Positions 1 to 10,894 of a stretch of DNA of 64,000 nt are shown here, one piece after another (position 1 is the first letter of the stretch; each line of letters begins with the position of its first letter). A program made the translations under genes and the position numbers. The notes under the pieces are model-generated. The model had not been told where the DNA came from, searched no databases, and saw only the letters and a program-made list of their open reading frames with translations. The DNA is from Chondrus crispus (lineage: Eukaryota > Rhodophyta > Florideophyceae > Gigartinales > Gigartinaceae), in contig NW_005179123.1 in NCBI RefSeq assembly GCF_000350225.1, positions 1 through 64,000 on the forward strand, in the 5' to 3' direction.

Positions 1-1640
1 CGGAAATGTGAACGTGATACGCAGTCCGCCGGAAATGATTGTGAAGGTGGATGTGCTTTTCTACCCTGGTTTATTTTGACGGAAACTAACTTCAAGTAGA
101 GCTACAGAAATGCCGGTAGAGGGATAGAAATGCCACACAATGTCTTGGGGCACCACGAGTCGGAGAGAAATACAAAATATTGTAGACATCTAATGATGCA
201 AATAAGGAAGCGCATATGGATATAATCACACTTCGAATGGTGCTACGCACGGAGCTATCGAGCGCGGTGCATCGTAACGAAAGAGGCGGAGAGAAATTGG
301 TTTTATGCCAATGGTGAACTTTGTTCACTCTACTTGGAAATCCGTGCAAAGTCATGTTTGCAACCTAACTAACATCCTAGAATTTAGTTTATCGGATACT
401 CCTTTGGAGCTCCGCGCAGGAGAAATTTATGGAGCAAGATGCGAATGAGACTGGAACACAGACTATCTTTGTATTCAAGCAAAAAAATGTAACGAGGCTT
501 TCATAAGCACAGTTCACATCGATTACATATTCGAAGAAACATTCGTTTTAGATACTAGAGTATCTGCTCCTCAACATGCAGAGACTGATCTAGCTCCTGG
601 CAGTCACTAAAATGACAGCAGGCATGGATGAATTTGAAGAATAGAATGAAAACCAAGTTTGACATTGCCAGCGACGATTGGTGTGTCATTACCAGGCCAT
701 CATAAACAAAGAGAGAGGTTAATTTCCTCATCCCTGTCAGCACGCTATATGTAGCGTAGAAAAATTGAAAGCAGCTTTGATTCATCTTTGCCATAATCAC
801 GGAAGCCGAGATATTAAAACAAATTGTGGCATGAAAGGACCATCGTGATGGTAAGCAGTCTGTAACTGCCGATGCCTTCTTATGTCAGCAACGGATAATT
901 GTGAGAATGCACTATTGATGTTGCCTCTTCTGGAAGTAGAGAGATGAGGGTGGTAATATCTAAGAGAAAGTCGATCTCAGCGGAAAAGCACCAACGTGTT
1001 ATCATGGGCTGAAACATTTGACAAAGGGGTGCGAGGTCTCCCTCGCGCAGTTGTGCCCACAAAGTTGGTGATCCACTTCCTACGGGGGAGGATCGCAGAT
1101 CAACACGATTTCACACTGCCAACGAGAGCTACAGAGAGGCGAAGGAGCGAGGGTGGAGCTATGGGGAACTACTGCACGGCCTTGCCAAGAAAGTGGTCCT
1201 CTGGCTCATCGGAGTGAGATGGAAAACGAAACAGCCCAGATGAAAGACACGCCTAGAACCTATATTGGGTGTCTCCAACATTAAGGTAGTAAATGATTGG
1301 AAGCCCCAGGCCACCATCCAGAAAGGGCGTTCAGTTAGCACTTGGCGTGGAAACGAATATATCGTTACTCCAAGAAACGCCGGCACGACGTCTTATAGGT
1401 TTTAGGGTCCGTGGGTGATTATCACCCAATCGAAATAGAATGAATAGGTTACATCATAACGTCGAGAATCGTTACGAGCCCGGGGACCATCGCCCCCAAT
1501 TTCTCCGGTCTATCAGTCTCGACCGGGTCCCACCTCTCCACCTCGCTCCTCTTTTCATCTTTCCCTCTCTTCCCAAATCTTCACAGAGATAATGGTAGCT
1601 CTCAGTACCAACCAGGCTCCCAACCTTCAATCGGCACAAG
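1..1640. other. 5' flank, no gene recognised
   Basis: I see no convincing coding region, RNA gene or mobile element here. The open frames on both strands are short (up to about 90 codons), have no recognisable domain and overlap one another on opposite strands. The stretch just before the spondin gene, roughly 1490-1660, is pyrimidine-rich and is probably that gene's promoter region. Confidence 0.5.
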
Positions 1641-1661
1641 AAACTCGACAAAGCTTCAGTA

Positions 1662-1667
1662 TATAAA
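1662..1667 (+). promoter_or_regulatory. TATA box of the spondin-domain gene
   Basis: TATAAA lies 98 bp upstream of the ATG at 1760. It is followed by a C-rich stretch and then CA-rich sequence in which transcription would be expected to start, about 30 bp on. The cysteine-rich gene at 24883-25437 has a TATA box at nearly the same distance, which supports the call. Confidence 0.65.
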
Positions 1668-1759
1668 CCCCCCTTCTCCCACAACATGACTCTCACTCAC
1701 GCAACTCACTCACTATACTCACACCCTCTCCACTCGCAGCGAAGCCACCTCCACTCAAA

Positions 1760-2461
1760 ATGGCCATTCGTCTTCAGCTCTCGCTCCTCCTCGCCCTCTT
1801 CGCCCTCTCCTCCGCTTCCTCTGCCCCCGCCTTCCCCTTTCCCCGTTGCCGCGGCTCGGCGAAGTACAAGGTCACCTTCACAAACCTTCTGACGCCGACC
1901 AACTTCCGAGGCCTCATCCCAGATACTGGACTCGTTTTCTCTCCCCTCGCAGGCGTCACCCACTCCAACCGCCTCTCCTTCTTCACCGTCCGCGGCTTTG
2001 CCAACAAGCCGGTCGAGATCCTTGCCGAAACCGGTGTCAACACTCGCTACATCCGGTTTGCGAAGAGGCTTCGTTCACAGGGGAGGGGCGTGCTATCTAT
2101 CGTCGATGCTGGCGCACCCACCATGCCAGGGAAGAGCACTTCTCTGATCGTTAGGGTCGATTGCAAGCATTCTTTCTTGACTGTTCTCGGAATGATTGCT
2201 CCGTCGCCGGATTGGATCGTTCAGATTAACAACAGGAACATGTTTGATACGAAGACAAACAAATTCATCCGCTCGGACAGAGGTACTCTGATTGCGTATG
2301 ATACTGGTGTTGATGATGGTAGAGAGTTCACGCCGCCGCTCGATCTCAGCTTGGACTTGCCCACCAAGCCGCAGATGAACATTGCCCCGTTGGTTGAGGA
2401 CGAGACTGATCGGTTTGAAGGCCGTATCGTTGGGCGCTACAGCATCAGGAAGATTGCTTAA
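1760..2461 (+). CDS. Secreted Spondin_N-domain protein
   Basis: This is an intact intronless gene for a 233-residue protein. Residues 1 to about 21 form a clear signal peptide (basic start, Leu/Ala-rich core, small residues ending SSAS-SAPA), so the product should be secreted or wall-associated. The rest matches the Spondin_N fold: an opening beta strand YKVTFTNLL near residue 37, a central block containing PGKSTSL, then SPDWIVQI near residue 152 and YDTGVDDGREFTPP near residue 184. The last two correspond to the conserved PSPDW and DAGTDxG..F blocks of F-spondin and of bacterial spondin-domain proteins. There are no thrombospondin repeats, so this is a single-domain form. In animals the domain serves matrix adhesion; here the substrate is unknown. 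A TATA box lies 98 bp upstream. The start is the first ATG before the signal peptide, and the gene stands alone. Confidence 0.8.
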   Translation: MAIRLQLSLLLALFALSSASSAPAFPFPRCRGSAKYKVTFTNLLTPTNFRGLIPDTGLVFSPLAGVTHSNRLSFFTVRGFANKPVEILAETGVNTRYIRFAKRLRSQGRGVLSIVDAGAPTMPGKSTSLIVRVDCKHSFLTVLGMIAPSPDWIVQINNRNMFDTKTNKFIRSDRGTLIAYDTGVDDGREFTPPLDLSLDLPTKPQMNIAPLVEDETDRFEGRIVGRYSIRKIA

Positions 2462-5400
2462 AGGGGCTTTGAATGAACCTGTAATGCACAACATATAATA
2501 ATTTATTTGACAGTTTGTCGTCCCATTTGCTGTCGATGTCGTATGTATGCTTTGTGGTTTTCGCTTATCGGATAAAAAATCATTTCTTGTGAAATGACTT
2601 GGCTTCTTTGTGGTGGGGAGAGGGGTGGGGGGATGTCGTGTTTATGAATGCATAAATTAGAGAGAATCAGCGGGGGTTGCCAAATATTGGAATGTTCTAC
2701 AGCGCGAAGTTCAAAGAATCAGAAATCCTAAACCATTAAAAACTGCTGTTATTTTGTCCCGATAACCATGAAAGTATTTAGAAGTGAGACTTCGGGATGA
2801 TCTGCTTGCATTTTTGAAATTAGTATCAATAGCGGTGATATTTTAGTCGTTCATGAGCATATGTTGTCAATTTCTAAACGCTTGAAAGTTCGAGTTTTTC
2901 AAGCAAAAATTTCTATGCACTTGAAAACTCTTCAGCATACATGATAGATTGGAGTAAACTGACGAAATGTCTGCGTATGAGGCCGCACATCTTCATTTAA
3001 ATATGTCTATAAAGGACTGGGGACTCAACGAGAAGAGTTAACGCACTAATAAAATCCCCATTCTTTGACAATCAAACTCTTCATGGTAAACAAATACAAA
3101 GCAAGAATATAACAACACAAACCACATTATTGCAAAAGAAATCATACTCTTATCTAATTCAATTCTGTAAGTGAAGGCGCCTTGTTCTCTGAAATCATGC
3201 ACTGAGAACACGATGCGTTGAGTCTAAGTGGCGTTGCCCTCATTGCATATCGTTTTTCAGCTTCCAAAGTTTCTTCAAAGATTAGCCGCATGTAATCGAA
3301 CAACTGCATTTATCTATGTTAAAAATTGAGTTAAGCCATTTATATTTTGACAGAAAGACTGCAGTATGAGGTTTTAACGTTTAGAGATTCAGAGGGGTAC
3401 TTCCACTCTCAAAATCAATGGACATTTTAATTTAAGTACAGAGAGGACTCTCCCAATAGTGCCGAATTGAGTAATTCCACGAGTGAGTAATGCAGGGGTT
3501 CTTCGGTGAACACAGGTTATCATACCTTGCATTGCTGTTAGACACCTGTCCAAGACGGGGACGCTGCCGACGAAGACGCCCAGCAGTAAACGGATCATCT
3601 TTTCCAACAGATCCCACAGATCCTCTCCGTCTTCCTCCAGTGACACGCAAGGGCACCGACACAACCACAATACAGCATGAAAAGACGAGTGCAGATGGAA
3701 CCAAAGGGATAGAATCAAATGAGTGTGTTATTCCAGGTTTTGAGGAAGTAATTATGAATATGACTACCATAGTCATATTTATGGACATGCAATACTGAGC
3801 TTGTTGCATGTCACTTGCTGCTTGCTCAACTTGCCCAGATTGTTACTGACTCAACCTGTCCAAATGGTTAGTGACTCAACTTGTCCAAATTGCTACAGAC
3901 ACCTTACGTGTCGTATGAAGATAACCAAGTTAAGAAATAATCTAGCCTAGTAAAGAGTATATAACCAACTCTGAATGACTGTCCTCATTGAATAAAAAGA
4001 CAACCGAGTACCCGTTCTACTCCGTTCACAGTACCTGTTCTCGTCCTTGCTCTGCTTTGCTCTCGCCCTCGCTCTGCTCCGCTCTGCTCTGTCCCTGCCC
4101 GTCCTGCCGGACAGTTATCAATCGCTCTGTACGTCTGACGTCTGCCCCCGTTACGGATAACTCTTTTTAGTAATTACCTGCTTTACGGGAGTGGAGGAAA
4201 TGGTGAACAATTCGGGCATCGAGGATGCACTTCGTCATTTGCACCGTGCAAAGCGCGCGTTGCTAACTGCACACGCTGAGCAGAGTCGTTCCGAGAAGAG
4301 CAAGATGCTTGTAAACGAGTATTTTGTGTGACCCCATTCATTAGTGCAAGATGCGAGTATTGCATGTTGTTGGAACCTTGCATAGGGGTGCACTACTCTG
4401 TGTGGTTGACTGTACACCCACATACAAAGGGACCTTGGAAAAACGGTAAATACTTTTATATCACTAATAAATTGGGTTAAGTTATTTGTTTTTGATGCGA
4501 AAAAATGACCTCAACATGCTGGAAGTCCTACATTGCTTCAGATGGCCCAGTCGAAAGAGGGAATAGGAAGATTGTCTGATTTGCTGATGCGGGTTGGGCG
4601 TCAGTCGTTGTATTAGGAAAAGACCATTTTAACTTTTTCTAAACAGCGCAAAGTGCGATTTCAGTTTTGCTCTCTGCAAAAAGAAATCTATTTCCACAGA
4701 GAAGCACTACACACGGTAACAGGATTTAGTCTGGGGGAAAATTTAGTGGAGAAAATTGCATAGTACGAAATTAGAATGGCCTACATTAATATCAGTTCGA
4801 CATGGATTAACTTTATTTAAAGACAGGGCGGTGTCCCACAGTATCAGTTCGGTGACTTCTGCCGAAATATGGGCCAATCCATTTTCCCCGGACTGTACAG
4901 TATATACTGTAGTGGGGTACTGTTGCACGTTGTGCGCAGCGGATGAGGAATCTGGATCAACCATAGTGAGTAATCGGGATTGACAGTACGAAAACGTGTA
5001 GGTGCTGACACTGCAAATTGCGCAGTGTGCGGACACACGGGTCGATTGCAGTGCTGTTCATTCCAAGACATGTTTCAATTGTGGATCTTGCTTCATGGCT
5101 GGACGCAACCGTTCGAGTCAAAAGGGATCGTGGAAGGGACTTGGCAAAGAGGTCTAGACGTCCGTTGGACAAGGGAGGACGCGGTGAACGTGGCAGGTGA
5201 GAGGGGTCTGTCAGTTCCTGGCTGGTGGTCGAAGGGACATAGGATGGGGTATTTGAGAAGGATGGAGGGAAGCGGGGTGCGAGCGAAGAAGGAAAGGAGG
5301 GGAGCACGCTGGCGTCTGAGTCGTCGCTAGTTTGGCTGTGACAGCTGTTGCGGTTGTTTGCTGATTCCCACCGTGGTCTGTCGTTGAGGCTGCAGCTGTT

Positions 5401-5701
5401 GGCTCGCAGTACGGCTGTTTTCTATTGTGTTTGTTGCTGATCTGCAACTGTTGTTGCGCGTTAGGCTTTGACTACGTGCTGTGTGACTAAATTGGGTTCA
5501 TCTGTTTTGTTGATTTATCCATTCGTGTATCTCCTGAGGACCAAGTCTGTCTGATTTGTCCGGAGATCACTGCTCAACATCCTGCGGATTGCGCTTGCAG
5601 GTTGTACCTGTAACATTACAATATTGTAAAAGGCGCGCAGCTGGTCGCTGCGGCAGGTGATAGCACAAGGGACGAAAAGGTTCTAAGTGTTGAAGGTCAA
5701 G
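2462..5701. other. Intergenic DNA, probably including the undetected 5' end of Gypsy-1
   Basis: I found no convincing gene. AT-rich sequence follows the spondin stop. The part from about 2990 has a TATA-like CTATAAAG and the part around 3957-3996 has TATATAA followed by AATAAA, an arrangement typical of LTR promoter and polyadenylation regions. Neither has a second copy in the window. The stretch from about 4850 to 5701 probably holds the leader, and perhaps the left LTR, of Gypsy-1, but I could not pair it with a right LTR. Confidence 0.4.
3823..3897 (+). repeat. 25-bp tandem repeat, three copies
   Basis: Three consecutive 25-bp units (starting at 3823, 3848 and 3873) share the pattern CTCAAC-YTG-CC-A-AT. 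They differ at several positions each. They sit about 60 bp upstream of a TATA-like element at 3957, so they may be upstream elements of a promoter or of an LTR remnant. Confidence 0.6.
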
Positions 5702-6904
5702 ATGGCACCTGGGACGCGTGCCAATCCAGAAAGGGGCGACGAAGCGTCGGATGATCTGAATGTGCCGGAAATTGTGCAAGTTCCGACGTCACCCGATCAT
5801 GGGTCTTCGCTGAGAGAAGAAGCGGAAGTAACACCGGGAACGTTTGTGAATAATCAAAGCCGGGATGCTTCAACCATGCTGCGAATGGAGCAACTGGAGA
5901 GTTCCATGTCACAACTCCTCAAGGCTTTCGAGTATCTCCAAGAGAAGCATGTTAGCGAGGCATGCGCAATTGCCTCTGTGCCACAGTCACAGCATCTTGC
6001 CAGCCTTGAGGACGAAGGAGTTGAGGAGGAGCATTTGTCAACATACCAAGCTCCTCAAGGGACTTTTGTCGACAGTGGCCGCCATGCAGCAAGAATGGAC
6101 CACGCAGCTTCTAGGATGGAAGTAAATGCTTCAAGGCCATTCTCGGGAGATTATGAAATATATCCCACGCATATTGCGTACAAGATCTATCAGAAAGGGC
6201 TACAGAGCACTCGATGCAGGAGCATTGGGGACGGATCATTCTTCGTAGCAAAGCGCTGTTGGGATAGATTGGCTGCAGATTTTCCAACCACACAAGCGGG
6301 AATGAAAAGGCTGCTGCCGTTGGCATTTGATGGAGATGCCAGATTGGTGTATGAGGAGATTGCCAGCTTCAATTCTGATGTAAGCTGTGAGAAGCTCTGA
6401 GAATTGCTTTCCAAGAGGTTATGCAATGAAATTCACCAATCTGCCCTTCGCGATCGATTTTTCGCGATGTACTGGAACGAAAAAATTGAGACATTTGAGA
6501 AATATGCATGGCGTCTCCGTTCGGCTTCTCTGTTGCTCCCAGATGTCATAGACGATGGGCTGCTACTTAATCGTCTCAAAAACGGTCTGCCGAATCGCTT
6601 GCAGGATCAAGCGAAGCTCGTCTCCGGAACGTTCGATGAGGTGGTATGCAGAGTTGCTACTTTATCTACGGCAAAAGGCAACCGATCGGAGATGGTGCGT
6701 GAAGTCCGTGAAAACGGAGGGACAGAGAAAAGCAGAGACGGCATGCTGAGAGAAGACCGCTTCGCGAGCTTCCGATGTCACTACTGTCAGAAACTTGGAC
6801 ACATCTCTCGTGACTGTGAGAAGAAGAAGAGTGACAGAGCAAAACAGGAAAAAGGCAGGGCGGATCAGCAAAGCCCTGCTGGTCCGAGCCCCAAACACAA
6901 CTAA
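5702..6904 (+). pseudogene. Gypsy-1 gag region (broken)
   Basis: The region encodes a Gag-like protein with an acidic N-terminal part, a capsid-like central part and a C-terminal CCHC zinc knuckle (FRCHYCQKLGHISRDC, about 6766-6813) followed by a lysine-rich tail. The zinc knuckle binds the RNA genome in this family. The first ATG of the frame is at 5702. The reading frame is not continuous, so the copy is broken here. Pol starts about 20 bp after the end of this region. Confidence 0.7.
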
Positions 6905-6924
6905 GGCGACACTCAACTGTAGCA

Positions 6925-9900
6925 ATGGGTATGAAGAAGGAATGCGTTTGTGCATGCATTGAGCCCGTGCTACAGGAGATTGACGATGCAGAGGAAGTCT
7001 CAGTGCTCGTCAACGTGTCTGGAGAGCGTTTGTGGGTGCCAGTCGACACTGCTGCTTTGTCTATTTGGGTAGACCGGGCTTGGTTCATCCAAACGGGAGA
7101 AGAAGTGCTCCCATGTGATGAAACGGCAGAAGCTGTTGATGGACATCACCTGGAAGTGGTAGGAAAGGGCGTGTTGAAGTTTGAGCTATGGGAAAGACAT
7201 TTTGAAGAGGAGGTCAAGGTGCTCCGCCATCTGCCGGACAAGCTTCTGATAGGACGCCGATTCTGGAGAAAAAACAGGCTTCGTCTAGATCTGGCTGCTA
7301 ATTATGGATCTATTGAAGTTCATAGGACAATATTTGCTGGGCGAATTGGGAGGCTTCATTTGTCTGGTACGCCCGAAGCAGTATGTAGAGTGATGGAAGG
7401 GGCAAGTGTTGACCGATATCTAAAGGTTGAAGCGGACTACTCTGAATTCTCATCAGATCCTCATATGAGGGGAAAACTCCATGAGTTGTTGTGGTCAAGG
7501 CGTGAGATCTTCAAAGGTCTTGGCAGAATCAAGGGAGTAAACCATGAAATAGTTCTGAAAGAAAATGCAAAACCCATTTGTCAGCCTTTGCGTAGACGCT
7601 CTCCGAAGGAGCAAGATGTCGAACGGGAAGCAATGCAGCGTCTCATCGAGCTTGGTGTGCTCGAACCCAGTACTTCCCCATGGGCATCAAACAATGTCTT
7701 TGTTAGAAAGAAAGATGGAAGTATTCGTGTCACCTCAGACTTCAGGGCTCTGAATGACGCAACTGTTACAGACTCATACCCAATGGAGGACATGAGACAG
7801 GTCCTGGACTGGTTGGGCAGCAAAAAGGTTTTGTCCACGTTCGATCTCAAAGATGCCTTCTACCAAGTCGAACTGGAGGATCACTCGAAACCACTGACAG
7901 CCATTCGGACCGTGGTTGGATTACTACAGTACACGCGTCTGCCTCAGGGGATGAAGAACTCCTCTGTGACGTTGCAACGAATCATCAATATCGTTCTTGG
8001 GGATCGAAAAGGGCAAGATGTTTTTGCATTCATGGATGATACTAGCGTTGGAACCGAAACCGAGGAAGAGCATTTATCGTCCCTAGAGTCCCTACTTGAC
8101 ACTTTGCTACAGGCGGGAGTGAGGCTTAAGCTTTCTAAGTGTAGTTTTGGTGTGAGAAGCACAGAAATCCTAGGCCACCGCGTGGACAATGACGGCATTC
8201 GACCCTCAGAAGCTCATATCGAGGCAATCGGTCGCCTCGTAGAACCGGCATCAGGGGACGAGTTAATGAGGTTCTTGGGGCTTGTCAATTTCTTCTCTGA
8301 ATTTGTCGACCACTTTTCAGAGACTGCTGCACCCTTGTACCAAGTGTTAAAAGGTACTGGATTCTCCAAGAAACGGAAGCATGGACAGAAGTTCAAGATA
8401 CACGACTGGGACGAGCGATGGGGAACAGCCCAGAAAACAGCATGGAAGCTCCTCAAAGGGGCACTTCACAACCCGGACATTCTTGTCGCCCCGAGACGCG
8501 GGATGCAAAAAAGGGTTATGACCGACGCAAGTTCATATGGGCTTGGTGGTGTTCTTTTGCAAAAGACTGAGGAAGGGAAATGGAGGCCAGTTTGCTTTAC
8601 AAGTCGCTTAATGAAGCTGTCCGAGCGGAAGTTCACAGCAACAGAAAAAGAGTGTCTGGCTGTTGTCCATGCCTTGCGCAAATGGCGTCACTATTTGCAC
8701 GGAGAACGCTTTTTGGTGATCACTGATCATCTGGCTTTGCGTTGGCTGCTCAGCCTGAAAGATCCTAGAGAACGCTTAGCCAGGTGGGTCGTAGATGTAC
8801 AAGATTTTGACTTTATCGTGAAACATCGCGCCGGAAGAGAACTGGTCGTGCCTGATACACTCAGTAGGGACGCAGTACCGAAACCGCTGTGTCAACGCTG
8901 CTACAGTTCGCTTGATGCCCAAACAGTGGAGAAAATCACCCTGAGAGAAGAGGATGCGCGGGTGGAGTCTGCTGTGAGAAGCATGCAAAGGGAGCGTGTG
9001 TCAGCAGTGGTGGAGGTGAACGCTTTTGCCACTGGCCCTTCTTTGGAACAACTAAGGAATGCACAGGAAGAGGAATTCGGGTGCTTGAAGAAGGCGGCCG
9101 ATGGCAGCAGGAGGATGTTCGTAGACGATGACGGCTTACTACGCATTGAAACTGGAAGTGACCTGGCCATTGTAGTTCCTCGATCATTTACACAGGACAT
9201 ACTGAAGCTGGTTCATGGATCGAAACTTCACGGTCACTATAAGGTAATGCGGACGATTGCGAAGCTGCGAAAAAAATATTGGTGGAGAAGAATGGTCCCG
9301 GATGTCATCAAATTTGTCCAAAACTGTATGCAATGTGCAGTATCCGATGAGGAGCGTCCCCAAAAACGGGCTGCTTTGGAGGTAGTTCATCCAAGGCGCA
9401 GATTCGAACAGGTGGCAATCGATGTCCAAACTATCACACCGCGAACAAAGGCAGGTAATGTGAAGATACTAGTCATGATAGACGTCTTCACACGTTTTGT
9501 CCGCGCTGTTCCGATCCCGAATGAAAAGGCAGAAACTGTTTCAAAAGTCTTGCTGGACGAGTGGATTGCTGTGTTTGGACCCATGGAGAAGCTTATGTCA
9601 GATGGTGGAACGAATCTGGTTAGCAATGTTGTCGAGAATCTAGTAGAAAGGCTAGGAATCGGAAGAATGCGGACGTATCCGTGGCACCCGCAAGCAAACG
9701 GAACAGTGGAAAGATGGAATCGCACCGTGGCAAAAGACATTGCCAGCTTCATGACCACTGGTGATAGCGATTGGGATGAGCATGTCGCACTAGCGTGTCT
9801 ACGTTACAACACAGGCGCTCACACTGCAACGGGAATGACCCCTTTCGAGGCCATGTTTGGAATTCAGGCTTTTGAGGCCTGGGGAGAAATGGACCTCGAA

Positions 9901-10158
9901 GGAGTGGAAGAGGAATCTGAAGATCTGGCGAGGCGATTGGCAGCTCTGCATAGGACGTTGCTCTCGCGAGGCAGGAACGCTCGCGTGCGTGGCAAGACTC
10001 AGTATGACAAGGTGGTGCATGAAACTGTGTTCAGTGTAGGTGATAGAGTGCTGATGTGGTCTACCAAGCTAGGAAAAGATGAAGGGAAAAAGGTAGTTCG
10101 ACCCTGGACTGGACCGTACGTGGTCAAGCAAAGACTCGGGCGAGTAGGGTATGAGTTG
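6925..10158 (+). CDS. Gypsy-1 pol (protease-RT-RNase H-integrase), 3' end cut by Gypsy-2
   Basis: This is a long open pol frame starting at an ATG just after gag. Domains in order: a weak aspartic-protease-like start (PVDTAA near residue 38); reverse transcriptase with FMDD near residue 368; RNase H with TDASSYG near residue 532; integrase zinc finger (HGHYK ... CMQC) near 765-805; and the integrase core with MSDGGTN and HPQANGTVERWNR near 890-930. The linker KKRKHGQKF between RT and RNase H is a lineage feature. The frame runs on for about 26 codons inside the Gypsy-2 LTR, but those residues are not Gypsy-1. Polyprotein processing by the element's own protease is the family norm. Confidence 0.85.
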
Positions 10159-10758
10159 TGTGGTACAATTGCCAAGTGGCGCTACTGCACTAGGCGGGCG
10201 CCAGAGGCCTCGCCAAGTACAGTAGTAAGATGTTAACCGATACGGTGCATACGTGGCCAGCACGTGTAGATGTGGCCACGTGGGAGTACACGTGTAGTTA
10301 GTGGCACCAGCTAGTGCAGGTGTACACGTGGTGCGCGACCGATCGGTGGGTTAGTACAGTAGTCATTTTTAGTTACCGTAAGCTACAGTAAGCTGGCTAC
10401 AGTATGTACAGCTACTGTAGTCCGTCCGGTGCCACCGCCCTACTAGGGGGTATAAGATAGGGGGGCACCGGGCTGGAGGTAAACCGAGGCAAGCACGCCT
10501 CCCCTTACTTCCTACCCTAGTCCTTTACCGTACGGTTAAGTAAGTCCCGCAGGTTTCCAGCTCGCCACCGGTCGTACTGCTCTACACCCCAGTACGACTG
10601 CGCGTGTCCAGTGCGGTGTACCTCCCTTGTCCTGTGCTTCCTACCGTTCCGGATTATTCTACCTGACGCTCCAGTGTAGCGGTCCCCCAAGCTCCCTCAT
10701 TTTAGGTACAGCCTGTCCTTTTCCGTTTACGGTTTAGCGTCCCTACGGTTGTACCACA
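10159..10758 (+). repeat. Gypsy-2 5' LTR
   Basis: This 600-bp LTR has perfect 8-bp terminal inverted repeats (TGTGGTAC/GTACCACA). Four CACGTG motifs lie between 10261 and 10330, upstream of a TATA-like TATAAG at 10451. Several TACAGTA/TACTGTA palindromes lie between the two. The CACGTG cluster is the kind of site bound by bHLH or bZIP factors and is likely the U3 enhancer. Confidence 0.92.
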
Positions 10759-10762
10759 TTTT

Positions 10763-10779
10763 TGGTACTCTTGTGGAGG
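10763..10779 (+). other. Gypsy-2 candidate primer binding site
   Basis: A TGGTACTCTTGTGG stretch starts four T residues after the 5' LTR. The TGG start fits pairing with a tRNA 3'-CCA end. Gypsy-5 has TGGTCTCCCGACC at the matching place. I could not assign the tRNA. Confidence 0.45.
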
Positions 10780-10894
10780 GACGCCTGGGTTTTCTAGACC
10801 CTCACCGTCGAGCTCAGGAAAGAAGACATCCGATTCGGTACGTGGACAAGTTGAAAAACACGTATCAACCCCCGGATTCAAGCAAGAAGTCAAG

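Larger units (their letters stand above)
5702..10158 (+). mobile_element. Gypsy-1, left part (Ty3/Gypsy, broken)
   Basis: This is an old Ty3/Gypsy retrotransposon copy in plus orientation with gag (5702-6904) and pol (6925-10158). The pol 3' end is interrupted by Gypsy-2, and the remaining right part of Gypsy-1 resumes at 22774. The pol protein resembles the lineage with a GQKF-x4-W-x4-W linker between reverse transcriptase and RNase H, common in stramenopile and red algal elements. I could not identify its LTRs with confidence. The element is a fossil: besides the Gypsy-2 insertion it has at least one break in gag. It must predate Gypsy-2. Confidence 0.8.

Noticed and set aside
3490-3798. 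102-codon plus-strand frame with an overlapping minus-strand frame
   Set aside because: No domain, biased composition, and equally long open frames on both strands. It reads as chance open sequence.
3802-4121. Solo LTR around the 25-bp repeats
   Set aside because: TATA and AATAAA are present, but I could not fix ends, flanking duplication or a second copy.
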